A program made the position numbers and the translations under genes. Below are positions 11,781 to 25,800 of a stretch of 64,000 nt of DNA, piece by piece. Origin of the DNA: Rachycentron canadum. Its lineage: Eukaryota > Chordata > Actinopteri > Carangiformes > Rachycentridae. Location of the stretch: positions 8,171,170-8,235,169 of the forward strand of contig CM076651.1 in assembly GCA_038496675.1 (NCBI GenBank). The letters run 5' to 3'. The notes under the pieces are model-generated. The model made no database searches. It was not told the DNA's origin and was given only the letters and a program-made list of their open reading frames with translations. Positions within the stretch are counted from its first letter, which is position 1, and each line of letters opens with the position of its first letter.

Positions 11781-13860
11781 GAATAATAAATAAATGACAA
11801 ATGATCCTTCAACTTTAAACATATAGTTTTAAAAAAGGAGGGGTGTTTTTCCATGATGAAATTTTTCTTGGTTAAACAAAAAGTATTAAAAGTAGGCAGA
11901 TTCCCCGTGAGAAACATATGTGATGGTCTTTTTCCTATTTCAACACAGCGCAGAATAAAGACACAGTGACTGCACACTCAGAGTGTATTTGACAAACTCA
12001 TTGAGGTAATCTTCAACATTTAATTACTAATAGCATCTTAACTACCAGAGACTGTGGAGTGAATGTAGGACTGCTCTGTTGGGATAATCTGAGAAAGAAG
12101 CGCTTAAAACTCATCAAAATAGGACTTATGAATCTATATTTGTGAGGGGGATAATCATGACCACTTTTCAGCAGAATGGGCTGGACCTTTTCAGTTTGTG
12201 GTTGCACATAGAAACCAGACTGCTGAATCTGAAGTTCAGTTCCTTCCTACATCCCCTCTTCTCAACTCTTGCACAACAAGGTCCCTTTTTGTTTCAGACC
12301 AAATAATTTTTCCCACAATGATCTGTCTGTGGCTGATCTCGTGACTTTTAATATGCAGGCTTGCGCAGTGAGAATTCAACACAACATACATCCTCTGAGT
12401 GCATTGCAGAGGAAGCAGAGTGTTTAAGACATTTAATAGTTTAATATTTGTATTGGGCAGTTTCCAGTTGATATGCTATCCTGACAATATGTATTTAACA
12501 CTGATTAAAAAATGGCCTTAAAAAATAATTTACATTTATATTTACTTATTTGGCAGCAACTTACAAATGAGGGACATCACTAAAGCTTCACTGCAGTAGG
12601 AGACCTTGAGGTAAATTAGAAATACTACATGTGTTTAAGTGCAAGGAGACAGTAACACCTCTAATAAATACAGTTCAACAGCACCACAAACTACAGCCTG
12701 CAGAATGATAACAACGTTGATTCAACAACTCTCTAAATCAAGAAAACACTGAAATTATAACTTTCACAAAGTTATAATGACAAGACTGTTGTATTGGGCT
12801 GAAACTATAATCTGAATATCAATAATGTATTGAATTCCACTTTGGCTGTTGGACCAACAATAGCACAGAAACAGGTTTATTGAAAATATTTATTGTAATC
12901 AATATTATTGATTACAGTGTGGATCCTGATCTATTTTCTTTAAACATACTCCCTTTGGACATCATTATACTGCACAACTGAATATCTTAACCTCAGTAGT
13001 TTGAATGCTCTTGTCACCTGTCTCACTCACAACAATGTTTCTGAGTTAAATCTGAAACTAAATGAGCAAAAAACATGGATTCTACTTGTACAACAGAAAC
13101 TGTTTGGTAAGGGTCTAACATTTCTTGAGAACAAAGAAAGACTTCAGCATAATTAATTTATCTATGATTATTTTTATTCCCTCATGAGTCCCAGGGTCCA
13201 TCTCTTAAATTATTAGTGCCTCATTAACCCTGCAATTACTTTTTTCCTGCCAGGGCACATAAATGGGCTGTGCAGACAAAGTTCAGGGAATAAATGCTGA
13301 CTGTGTGGTATGGTGGCAGTGAAGGAAGAAGCCTACTCAGATACCATGATGTAATAGGCTTGAATACTTGGATTTTGAGCACATTTGCAATTAATCAGAT
13401 TATGTCAGGAATAAAGTGGAGTAAACCACAGACCGTTAGGGGCTTTTTTTGGAACTGATTTAACATTCTCACATAACAGCTGTCTGTGGCCCCTGGGCAG
13501 GGAGCCCATTTTGCCTGCTCGGTAATCCAGCCTTGCCCTCAAATGTAGTGGATATGAGGCATAAAGTGACACAAAGGCTTAGAGTTAAATTACCACAAAG
13601 TGAGACAATATGATCACGAACGTCGTTTTTGTGGGCGTCTGGCTCCTATCTAAAAATCTAAAAAATAAAAATTAAAAAAAAAAAGGTGGAGGGGCCCTTC
13701 ATGTGTGCAGCTCACTGTCATCCTCCATTCATTCATGTCGTTTCAAGACCATGAAGCAGTTGTGTTTACACTATAAAACAAAATTAAACAACCCAGTAGG
13801 GCTCACAGACTGACTTCTGTCCCAATTCCTTTTAGTCCACTAACCTCTGAGTTAGTTGCG

Positions 13861-14045
13861 TGAATGAATGACCGCACTTGGCCCAGTCCACAGTGGGCGG
13901 GTCAGTGTCTCCCCCCTCTGAGGGGCCAATAAAATCAGCCTGCAGCTCGGTTTGTATGTGTGTGTATGTGTTGCATAACCACACTGCAGGTCCACAGCGG
14001 CAGCCAGTGCAGGTTCACCTCCACTCATCGGTTTACCTCTTCACA
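13861..14045 (+). promoter_or_regulatory. gpd1: Putative gpd1 promoter and 5' UTR
   Basis: The sequence upstream of the gpd1 ATG turns GC-richer and contains GGGGCCAATAAAATC at about 13922-13936, which reads as a CCAAT box running into a TATA-like AATAAAAT. Transcription would then begin roughly 25-35 bp downstream, giving a 5' UTR of about 80 nt. No in-frame upstream start with better context is needed. This is inference from motifs only. Confidence 0.4.
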
Positions 14046-17000
14046 ATGGCAGCTCCGAAGAAAGTCTGCATCATTGGCTCTGGAAATTGGCAAGTGGATG
14101 TGTTTGATGTATTGGGCCGTGAGTCGACGGGATGTTTAAACGTGGTCAAGTTTTTGCAGCAGCAGGTTTCAGTCAGTTTTGCTCGTCAACCCGGCGGAAC
14201 CGTTGCTAGCCAACGGCCGGCTAACGTTAACTAGCCGCATTTTCCATTGAAACGATAGAGAAGTTTGATTTGCTAAAGGTTAAAGCTGCTCTACAGGTTA
14301 GTTAGCTGGAGACTTTAGCCTCGGCTAAAGCCACATGCTAAAACAGCAACAACAATTGGTTGAGTATACAGAAAACTGGCCACATGTCAAGTCACGATGA
14401 ATGTGACTTTGCGCTTATGTAGCTATAATGTGTCAGCAAAAGAAATAAAGCATGTTGCTTCATCTCATTAACATCTGTAAACCGTGGAAATGTATTTATA
14501 TTTCACAGCCACCCACAATGGCCATAGCTGTACGTTCGTGCCAACCGCAGCCCTCGATGGATGCTTTTTTTTTCCTTTTTTTTTTTTTCCCTGAGTGAAA
14601 CCGAACTCCACTCAACAGTCGTACAATTTACAGTTTCTTTGTCCACCTCCATTTTTAGGTGGAAAATATCCCTTTAGCCTAAATAATAAACCTTTAGTAT
14701 GAAGTCTCAGTGTAAGTTCGGCATATAGCCTCAGCTCATAAGCCTCAGAGAATTTATTCTATTAATTAAAAAACAAATGTTATACTCGCAGTGTTGTACT
14801 TGGGATTGCATTAATTGTTGGACAGTAATCAAATTTAAAGTTAGTAGTTTATGCCGAATTGTTGTGTAGGCGCCGAAAAAACAGGACAATTCTTTAAAAT
14901 GATGTTTAACCACAATGGGATATTGCTGTTGGATAAATGTACCTAAAATCTCGTTCTTAATAGAGTTTGGTACATTGTTGTCTTTATGCCAAATGAACAC
15001 AGTGTCCTATCATCTGTTATCATCCTGCTCAGAAAACAGTAGTCGATGATCAAAGAGCAGCAGTAGAAAACACACGAGGAGTCATGGCCTAGTGATCACA
15101 TTAGCAGTCACGTGATAGTAATAACTCAGGAAAGTGTCAGTTCTTAAAAGGCAAAATCACAGGATGTTGGATCATTTCAAGCACCTTGGCTTATCACAGA
15201 TGGATCTCTTTGGAGCCCACACTGACAGCTTTCTTGCCTCCTATGTTTACACTGAAATGCAGTGTGAATTGAACATCATTGTTTGTTTGTTTTTTTATAT
15301 AAACTAAATGCTGACCTTTTTAACAATGCAGGGGCTCTGCCATTGCCAAGATAGTGGGTGCCAATGCTGCTCAGAATTCCACGTTTGATGACACTGTAAA
15401 AATGTGGGTGTTTGAAGAGACGGTGAACGGGCGAAAACTAACTGAAATAATCAACACCGATCACGAAAATGTCAAGTACCTCCCTGGCCACAAGCTACCA
15501 GCAAATGTGGTAAGAACCGTCGTCCTCTTATTGTGCATTGTACATATTGTGCTTTTGAACTGCATTTGACCTTTAACTGGCGAAATTTTTTTTTTTTTTT
15601 TTTTTGCACATATAGTCACACCAGCTCTTAGATGAGCTGCATCAGACTTCAGTGTCTGTCATGTCTCTTTCCACATCATCCTCATCGTCTCTTTCTCCCG
15701 CCCCAGCTAGCTGTCCCAGACCTGGTGGAGGCATCCAGAGATGCAGATATCTTGGTCTTTGTGATCCCACATCAGTTTGTTGGGAAGGTGTGTGACACCA
15801 TGAAGGGCAAGATAAAGACTGACGCACTGGGGATTTCCCTCATCAAGGTTGGACTCCATGATATGTTTTTTTTTTTTTTTTTTTTTTACAGTTTGTGTCT
15901 GACACTTGGTGTGATGTTAGGTTCATGTTGTATGCCAGACTGAAAGAGTGTAAAGCCTGGTTAAAGCAGCTGTAAAACAGTCGTGCAGTCTTGACCCAAA
16001 TACCAGCCTTGGGTGGCTTAATGTAAATACTCTGCTTGTGTTTGTGTTTGTTTAGGGTGTAGACGAGGGGCCTGATGGCCTTAAGCTTATCTCTGATGTG
16101 ATCCAAGAGAAGCTCGGTATCACCATGAGTGTGCTGATGGGGGCCAACATTGCCAATGAGGTTGCTGATGAGAAGTTTTGTGAGACAACTATTGGTCAGT
16201 CACATGACTGTGGTGCATGGTTTTATATTTTATATCTTTGTCTTGACACATTTTTGATTGCTTGGTATATGATCTTTGTTTTGAATCAAAGATTTCTTGT
16301 TAAAGTCATAAGGACAAAATTGCACTTGGATCCAGAATTGAAGGCAAAGTTTAAGCCTTCGAAACAGGAAGCATTTTTGTGTTCTTGAGTTCTCTGCATT
16401 GTCAGCATGGAGTTAAAGCTTTAATCTGCCTTATAGCTGCTCTGTAAGTGACGGAGTGGGCTAGTTCAATGTGACATTTTTTTCACATTTTTTTGTACAT
16501 GCTATATGACAGCGTCTCTCGTGGGATTTACTAGCAGCATCAAACTCAAGAGCACCGTTTCACCTGTTCTGACAGGATCAGTAGTATTTGAATCACAACT
16601 GCAATGCAGTTTTGTTTTTTTTTCTTTTCGTGCTAAAAATCAATTTGAATAAATGTTACTGACAATACCAGTCATCTTGTAAAGAGACTGAAAGATAACA
16701 AGGCTCTGTGCTTTGTTTCCAGGATGTAAGAATAAAAACCACGGTGCTCTCCTAAAGGAACTCATGCAGACCAACAACTTCCGAGTGACTGTAGTAGAGG
16801 AGTATGATGTGGTGGAAATCTGTGGAGCTCTGAAGGTGAGTTTTAACTTCAAAACATAGCTACACACAGAAAAACAGAGACCCAGTCTGTAACATGTGCA
16901 ATTTCACAAAAGTGTGAATTCTTATTTCTCTGTCAACTTTGTTTTGAAATACTAAAACTATGCTGTGAACTAAAGGTCACTATGGAGGGAAATGGACTAA

Positions 17001-19941
17001 AGGCTATAAAATCGTCTATTGCAGTTTGCTAACATTACCATTGTGTAACATAGAAAAAAAGGAAAGTGTCAGTGTCAAAGCATAGAAGCTGAAAAGCTTC
17101 AGCTCTGTCTTTGTACGTGAAGCAAACACTGCTCTCCTGTCAAGTATGATGCATCCTTGTGAAGGTAAAAATACTTTACTTGACTTTAAACAACAGATGA
17201 TGCTCTTTTGAAGGAACACTGACAAATCGCAGAGGCTGACAGGAAGTTTTGCTTCTAAGCATCAGCACTGACTGAATCTGCCCTAGAGATACACGTCCAA
17301 CTCCAAAGGTTTTATGAAACACTGTATTCGCATTATTTAAAGGCACATGTTGTATTTTTTTTCTCATATACAGCTGTAAAAGGTGTTTTCCTCAACAGTC
17401 AAAGTGATGCCATCTATCCAGCCCAGCATTTACAGACTGACATTTAATTTGGCATGCATGTTGAGGACTGTTTATTTCTCATGGTTTTAGCTTGTTACCT
17501 AAAAGTCATCATCTCAAATTCACATTACAGATGTAATATATTCCTAACACTTAGTAGATTAATTGATTTATCTGATAGAACAATAATCCAAAATGTATAT
17601 TATTTCAATGATTAAACTTTTTTTTTTAAAGCTGTAAAGTCTGATTCTAGTCAAATATGAAGATCTCACACTGAGCTGTGGTGGATTATAATTTTGCACT
17701 AAGATAAATGTTCTAGATGTAATTAGAGTTGAGCGGATTGATTGATTTTTTTTTTTTTTTTTTTTTTTTTAAATGTCACTCTAGTTCATTTACTGATTAG
17801 ACCCATTTGGAACATCAGGTAGTCAACACCTTTTCTCCGTGTCCGTCCTTGTAGAACATTGTTGCGGTCGGGGCAGGTTTCTGTGACGGTCTGGGCTTTG
17901 GGGACAACACGAAGGCGGCAGTGATCAGATTGGGCCTGATGGAGATGATTGCCTTTGCCCGCATCTTCTGCACTGCTGGACCCGTGTCCTCTGCCACTTT
18001 CCTGGAGAGCTGCGGCGTAGCCGACCTCATCACCACCTGCTACGGTGGCCGCAACCGCAAAGTAGCCGAGGCTTTTGTGAAGACAGGAAAGGTGAGAACT
18101 TAGATTTTGTAGTTCATGTCCCGTAGTAACCTGGGCTGAATTGTCACCTTACTCTTAAACTGGTGGTTCACAAAAGCTTTATTGATGAGCAAAATACACA
18201 GAACTGACTCTTCATTAATACATAAGAGCCAAGATGAAACAATTACCATCTTTAAATGTCCTAATGGAATATGTCATTGTATCCAAGTTTATCTTCAAAC
18301 AGTAGTCAGGTTTGCATATGAACATTTTGAACAGGTTTTGCTTGCTCTATAATACTAGTCGTTAACAAATCTCTTTCTGCTGTAGCTCCATCGTAAATGA
18401 TTGGAGACTCCAGTCTTTTCAGAATTTTCTCTTGGATAAATGGGCAAGTGCAAGTTTGCTTTCTGCAGCAGAACAGGAAAAACGTGAGATGTTTCTGCAT
18501 TGCTCAAGGCAGTAGCTCAAGGCTCAGCTGTTATGTTAACCTTGTATTTGCACCAGATAATTGGATGTCTTTGTGATGTATTTGTAGTCATTAGGAACCA
18601 ATTACAACCAGATACACTATATAGCTGGATAAACCGGTTATGTTAATAATCATTTTTGATGAACCTGTCAGAGGTTGTGACTTTGCAACAGTTTGACACG
18701 TCTGTCATTCTTTTCACCCAGTGGTAGATGAACGTTGTCATAAATCCAGTTTTTAAACACTTTAGAAATTTAGTTTAAACATGAAACACGGTGTGATATG
18801 AAATGCTGACAAACCTTTATGGTTTTTATCAGCAGGAACTAACTGAGTAACATAAGTAACATTTTCCTTCTTGTGGAAACAGTCTCACTGCCAGCTGACA
18901 TTCTTTGTAGTTAAATCTTGAGGTAAATTACAACAGGATTTAACTGTACGATCAGTATCATGGAGGATATTAAAACCTACAACAAGCTCAGCTGCTGCTG
19001 ACTCATCAAAATAATCATGAAAAAAAAGTTGAATATATCCTGTACAGGCTGTTCATGGCTCTTCACATCTGTCTTCACAATCAGCAGCTGTCAGTACTTT
19101 TGTTTTGATTTCCTTAGTCCAGCTTGATAGTGGCTTATCTACCAATCTTTGCTCATAAGGTGACACAGAGCCATATGCGTTATATAAAATAATAGAAAAT
19201 TAGCTATGGGTAGTTGCCCTTAAACGTTTACCTGAGGTAAAGGCACAGTTACATCAGGATGCCAAAGTTCAGACTAACCATAGTTTTCATACTTGCTTCA
19301 CACCAAAAAAAAAAATACATTCACGGGCATTAAAATTATTTTCCATTAGAGATTATTTAAAAATTAATGATATTTCTGCATGTTTTCAACTTGCCAGCAC
19401 AGCACAGCAGGTGTTTTTCACATGCATTTTCACCACCTAGTAGTATGTCTTTCAAAATAAAAGCTTCAGCCTTATGATATTAGTTGTGATATTAATTACA
19501 TGTAATGAAAAGCAACAAATTATTTAATCATGCTGGACCATACCAATTTATAATCTGCCAAATACTTGTGTGTGGACCAACTCTCTTCCTGTTTAACAAG
19601 AGTTGTCACATGTCATGTTTCTGCCCTTGCTCAGTCCATTGAGGAGCTGGAGAAAGAGATGCTGAATGGTCAGAAGCTACAGGGACCAGCAACAGCGGCT
19701 GAGGTTTATCTCATCCTCAAGCACAAAAACCTCATTGACAAGTAAGTTGAGCGGCAGCACATCACAAGGAATCATAGCATTGGATAGAAAAGACCCCACT
19801 CAGGCACTGTTTTTGGCACTTAACAATACCTCCTCTTCCTCCAGGTTCCCACTGTTCAATGCAGTGTACCAGATCTGCTACCAGGGCCACCCAGTCACAG
19901 AGTTCATAAGCTGTTTGCAAAACCACCCAGAACACATGTAA
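14046..19941 (+). CDS. gpd1: Glycerol-3-phosphate dehydrogenase [NAD+], cytosolic
   Basis: Interconverts dihydroxyacetone phosphate and sn-glycerol 3-phosphate with NADH/NAD+ in the cytosol, linking glycolysis to glycerolipid synthesis and the glycerophosphate shuttle. Exons: 14046-14089, 15332-15509, 15707-15847, 16056-16194, 16723-16835, 17855-18091, 19635-19741, 19845-19941; 351 residues against 349 in human. The dinucleotide-binding GSGNWGSAIAK motif spans exons 1-2; [20 protein letters not shown] and the signature [16 protein letters not shown] follow; the C-terminal domain has [23 protein letters not shown] and ends CLQNHPEHM. The start sits 12 codons before the W of GSGNW as expected for the family. 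Intron 1 uses a GC donor (GC at 14090). An AATAAA at 20858-20863 is a likely polyadenylation signal. It converges with g6pd. A gpd1a/b teleost copy cannot be told apart here. Confidence 0.97.
17527..17790. repeat. Degraded MITE-like repeat plus poly-T in gpd1 intron 5
   Basis: TTAATTGATTTATCTGATAG, AATAATCCAAAATGTATATT and a long T run (17747-17770) resemble the core of the GGGCTGCAACTAA family but the ends are decayed. Confidence 0.35.
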
Positions 19942-22874
19942 AAAAAAAAACCCAAACAATCTGACCAAGTGCCTTCTAAATGGAGAACATTACCACGTTT
20001 CACCTGTTACCCATCAGAAATAGATGGAGGACGACCCGACACTCCACAGCTGTCATGCAGCTACACATGTCAGAGAGGCTGCATGACATTTGTGAGCATT
20101 TGACCACTTAGTCCTTAACAACCAGTGTCTGACATATTTTTAAGTAAGTGCTTTCTTTCATTTCCTGATGTATTCTGAAACTTGAAAGGTGGTGTGTGAT
20201 GGTCCAATAGCTCTTTTTTTTTTTTTTTTTTGCCTGAGATATTTTTTTTTTTAAAGTCAGATGAAATCAGAATACATGATGTGAGTTCATAGACAACAGC
20301 AATACTAATAAAGAAATCCAGACTTAACTGGCCACTATAATTCAGTTGAAAACATGAAGGTTGATTCACGTCTTTTTTTGACAATGTTTATATGGCACCA
20401 CATCATGTATTCAGCTTTTCACAGGGCCAATCACTCAGGGTAGAGACCTATTGACAGCCTTGTGTAGAGGGATTTATCCTCATCTAACATTTATGTTGCC
20501 ATTCAGTCAATGCCATGTCCATCACAAGTTATTTAATTCTAGATGTAATGTAACTTTTGTCTTTCTGTGCTCTAAATGTCTTGTATAACCACAATTCACT
20601 ACATTTCCTGTCTTGTACTGTATTAACATCCTGTCAGTCGCACAGCAACTGTTTTTAAAATAACAATGCAAGTGCCTTAGACTGCATGGTTGCTAAATCT
20701 TGGCCACTTTTTTTTTTTTTTTTTTTGGTTTGTTTTTGGTTATACCAAAAACTTAATGTCCGTCCACTACGCGATTTTTGTTACTGTGATCCTGGCTGAC
20801 CCTGTTTTCACTGTTACGCTTAATGCGTATTACAGATTATATCAACATTTCCTTGTGAATAAATTAATTCTCCCATTACATTGCTTGAATGCTTGTTTTT
20901 TTTTTTTTCTCCCATTTTTCACTCTCATTAGGAAGGTGAGTATCTCTAGACAGCACCACAGTGGAGCACTTGGAAGAAATACTGCCTGAATATTCTGTTT
21001 AAGAGATTATCAGTCACATTTTATTGTGTAGTGTCTCTACAATTATGACATTTTCAAAGTCAGACTTTGTAATCTCTACTAAACATTTAAAGGTTCCCTG
21101 TGGAGTTTCTGGCTGACGGTACCATCATGGGGCTTTCTCTTCTACAAGTAGGTCCCTTTTTTGACCTTCCAGTTAATTCAGATTATCCTGCTGATTAACA
21201 GGTGGTGGTAACAAGATAATGTGGGCCAGCAAAGGCAGTGGGGAAAAGTTACACACTTGCATGTTTGAGTAAGGTAATGCATCGTTTGTTAGGCTTAAAC
21301 AATACAGAATGCATTTTTGAGAAGTAACACTGGATGTGAAGAGAACTTATTTTATATAAGCAAACTCCCCAAGGTCCCTTTGGGACTATGCCTCACTACT
21401 CGTGTATGTGTAGATACAAAGTCTTAATGAAAACTGATGCTTCACTTCTGTAAATACAAAGAATCACATCTATTGAAGGAAAAAAGATTTAATATGACAA
21501 AAGCTGTCTTACCCAAAATGGTTCACTTGTAATGAAATGAAATTAATTTATTGATCTGTTAACTGGCACTCTTTTCCCTTATTGAGAAAATAAGGATTAC
21601 ATAACAAAGAAAATTAATGCTTTAATATGATTTCCATGTAGTCATATTACTAATGTGCTAGAATGGCATGTTTAAAAAAAACAAAAAAACAACACTTCTC
21701 AGTGACTCTTTAAACACAGGTATGGCTCTGCAGTTGTTTGTTCATGGACATATTTTGTGTAGTAGAGATAGACCAGACTGGCTTCATTGATACAGTAAGA
21801 AACCACCAGTACCACAAAACATGAAACACTAACAAAGCAAATCTAGTTTATTACAAGATGTGGAAATGTAGCTAGTTTTACATGAGTGGGAAGGTATCAG
21901 CAGTATACAGTTCTTCATTATAAAGACATTCACTGTTGACCTATGGCAGACGCTGCTGCTGTCTGTATTCTATGAAATAACAACTTAAATAAATCTGAAA
22001 AATGTAAACAAAGGAAAATAAGCTCAACCAGAGGCTACTACACACAAAGAAGAGTTTGCTTTGCTCGTCCAGAAGGACACTTAAGACTATTCCAGTATGA
22101 ATGCTTTAAAGAAAACCTGCCTACATTGCCCTTTATAAACCACAGTCTATTTATCTTGAACAGACATCATGTCCTTGGTCCCAGGCAGGAGGAAAAAAAA
22201 AAAAAAAGAATGGAATTGTTAAAAAATAAATTTCACTAAGCATGATTAATAAATGCAGTCAAAGCATTAAGGTACTGCTCTCACAATGGGTATCAGTGAC
22301 AGCTGGTGGACAATCATTCCTGTTCCTCCTTTCTGCTGTGTTCAGTTACCATCTTTGGTACAGTACAGTACTTCTGGGAGAGCATGACTCAGCTGAGTGT
22401 TTTGTTGTTGTTCTGTTCTGTTCTCGTTAGTTATTCCATTTACCATCCTGACAAATTAAGACCTAATTACAGGACACAGGGATTTGGAGCCAGTTCAGTT
22501 GTTCTTCATTTATTATGCTCCCAAAAATATCCTGATTCAGATTGTTTTTATCCATTCTCCAACCAACTTGGTCCCATCTCTAAATTTAAATATAGAAAGC
22601 TATTGTGAATGTACAGGAAAACTGATGACAGCCTATAATAATAATTGCGTTCTGAATATCTGATGAACTGGCTCCATGGAATCACTGCTATACCTGAGAA
22701 ATACTTTTTTTTTTTTTTTTTTAAATATCTTCTTTCTTTGCTGCTACTGTGATGGATCCACACAGTGGAAACACTTCTTTCTTCAAAGACACTCAAGTTT
22801 AGGGAACATGACTCACTTGCACTGCTGCACCCTCCTACTCTCCTACCTCTACTCCTCCCTCATCTCATCACAAC
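19942..22874. other. Convergent 3' UTRs of gpd1 (+) and g6pd (-)
   Basis: Both flanking genes end into this stretch. AATAAA at 20858-20863 (+) suits gpd1. TTTATT at 21847-21852 and at 22509-22514, read on the minus strand as AATAAA, suit g6pd. No coding exon is seen; the open frames are interrupted by T- and A-runs and have no recognisable protein. Confidence 0.6.
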
Positions 22875-25800
22875 TCACAGTCTATGTGGGCTGACCCATT
22901 TGTAAGTGCCTTCATAGCGAAATCCAACTCTCTTTGCAAGGTCGTCTGCTTCTGTTGGGCCACGGCTGACAGGAAAGAAAACAACCATATTCAACACAAC
23001 TGAATTTATCCAGTGAAATGCACAGTGAAGAGCATTTCCTACCTTCCATATTTATATGGAATAGGAGCTGGCTTCTCTCCGTCTATCTGATGGAGTAGAG
23101 GCGTGAAGATCCTCCATGCTTCCCGTAGTTCATCACTGCAGAGACAGAATATTAAATATTTAGTAGAGGTAAAAAAAGAAACAGAGCAATGCTGAGAGAA
23201 AAGATGCACTTTGGCACCATCTAGTGTTCAGAACAATGACCTCACATGAAGCACTTGCATCATGTCAAACCAAATGGCAGATTTAGTTTCCAGGTAGTAA
23301 GATGACGACTGTGGTAAGAAAACAAAGACAGACCTGCGTACAAAGTGCATCTGACTCCCACAGAAAACATCCAGGATGAGTCGCTCGTATGCGTCTGGAA
23401 GCTTCACGTCCTGAAAACAAGACAGAAGTTTTTATTTATTACCCATTAGAAAAATAAAATATGTAGCATAGATAGCTTTGTTAGTGTTCTTTTTCCTGTT
23501 ATTTTAAGTCAATAGCTGTAGCTTTGTTTTGTTTTGTTTTTTTAAAGGGGACATTAATCATTCATTTTAAGCACATTTTTATGTACATAAAGTACGTAAT
23601 GCACTAAATCGACTTGAACATGCCTTATATCTGCTCTTGTAGGTTAGGTCCAGCTCAGTTTCCTCAGGGCTGAAGTAAACACCAGGTTTCTTGCTCATCA
23701 TCTTGGCATAGATGGCCTCGTTGGGCTGCACACGCACCACCAGTTCATTCCTGCGACACTGATTTCCAAAAATATCTCCTGGGACGTCTGTGAACTGCAG
23801 CCGTACTTCAGCTTTTCTCTCATTCAAAGCTTTTCCACAACGAAGGATGAAAGGAACACCTGAAGAGGAGGAATTCCATGCCAATGCATTATGAAAAAAC
23901 AGGACACTTGTGACATTTGTTGTATTTTCTTAATAAAGAGTTTTGAAAGGGGTTTTGTTTCATGTTTACCATCCCAGCGTTCATTGTGCACATGGAGTAC
24001 AGCTGTGGCAAAGGTGGCCTGCGTTGATCCTTTAGGAACTGTAGGATCATCAAGGTACCCCATTTTGGCGTCTCCCTCACCTTCTGGATCCCCGACATAC
24101 TGACCCAACACCACATCAGACATGGACACTGGAGTGATGCACTTCAGCACCTTCACCTACAAGAGAAAACACACATCAGAATATAAATGCTGTTCTTTTT
24201 TTTTTTCAAATATACCTTAAACTATACAAGGCAGCATTTGAATAATAGCATAATAAGAAAGGAATTCCCTGTAGCCTCCTACAACAGCTCACATTTTATA
24301 CTGAATTATGATATCCATGTTCAGTGCTAATTCTATCAACAAAGGATCTCTGTAGATCTGGATTTATCAAAAATATTTACATACTCTAATTCCAGTCTTC
24401 TGTGTGTGTGTTTTTCTAAGACCATACTCCTGTTTGATGTTAAGCCACTGTCAACAAACAAACCAACTTTCTGCAGTAATGTTTTTCCAACATTGACTAA
24501 AGAAAGAAGAAGAAAAGACTTTTAATGTGAAACTTCTGAAAGAAGTGGTTCACTGACAGTAGCGTAACATTAAGGTGAAAAGGCAAAATGGAACATCTGA
24601 CATGACTTTTACCATACTCATGGAACTAGTGCTATTGCATTGAATTCATCAAGAAAAACAGGTAAAGATGGGTTAAGATAGATGCTGGGAGTTTGCATTA
24701 CTTGGCAAAAAAAAAATCCTTCTTCTGTCCCTGTCCTGTTTCTCTCACAGTGAGGTAAATAAAGGCCTTGACTACTATTTAAGAAATTAGGATAAACTCT
24801 AGGATACTGTATGTCTCGATAGCTGTCGTGCTGGGGACAGTGTTCAGTGTTTTTGGTCTCTGGGAGATGGTTTTGTACCTTTTCATCTCTGACATCATCA
24901 GAGCTGGTGGAAGCTGGTTTCTCCATGGCAACCAGGCAGAGCATCTGGAGCAAGTGGTTCTGCATGACATCTCTAAACAGGACATGGAGAACAGGTGGTC
25001 ACACAAAAGACTGAAAAGAGAACATGTCGGATTTGATCATGTTAATTAAAACTGTAACTGATCATGTGTTGGTCCTAATTGTCTGTATGCACTGTTAAAA
25101 CAACACTGTCAAACATAAGCATAGTAAGCTAATAATGACTATTTACTTTTGATAGTTTAACCTCGCCAATTTATCATTTATAAGCACTATATAAACAATT
25201 AGTACAGCACACTATTATGTGGCATTAACTTAAATATGACACTACAAAGAGAAGCTTTGGGGATTTTTCTCCTCACCGGATGATGCCAAAATCATCAAAG
25301 TAGCCTCCTCGTCCCTGAGTGCCAAATGGTTCTTTAAAGGTAAGGACAACACAGGCCACATTGTCTCTGTTCCAGATTGGTCCAAAGATTCTGTTTCCAA
25401 ACCTGCAACAAACAACACATCTCAGCAGGACGCAGCAAACAGGGACATCTGTTCATGACAACATGCATAAACATTTACTTTCCCTTTTGTTCTTTTATTA
25501 GAGGCCTGTTTCTATTTAGGCTTTTATGAAGAAAACCAGATGAAGCTGAAGTGTTACTTAATTAAAGTTGCTCTTTCTTACTCAACAGCAGATCCTTGTT
25601 TTAGGGTGAAATTAAACTACATCTCTCAAAGGAGAGATGTGTTTTACAGAACAGATTTAAATTGAGCTTTGCTTTTTCTAAAATTTCTAAGAATACCACC
25701 ATTGCACACATACAGCATATCTGATGTTAACAAACTTGACTTGTAACTCAGCAGTGCCACAACGCTTGTGGTGCTAGCAATGCACCACAATTCACAGCTC

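Larger units (their letters stand above)
8441..13860. other. asic1 3' UTR and asic1-gpd1 spacer
   Basis: No coding exon recognised. The asic1 3' UTR probably runs to an AATAAA at about 8954 or 9194. The rest holds a dispersed repeat at 9690-10000, a (GT)n array at 10534-10594, a second 'GGTCCAGACTGAAATAT' copy at 11545-11780, and near 12520-12600 a degraded 'TTACATTTATATTTACTTATTTGGC' repeat. In human the SMARCD1 gene lies between ASIC1 and GPD1; I find none of it here. Confidence 0.7.
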
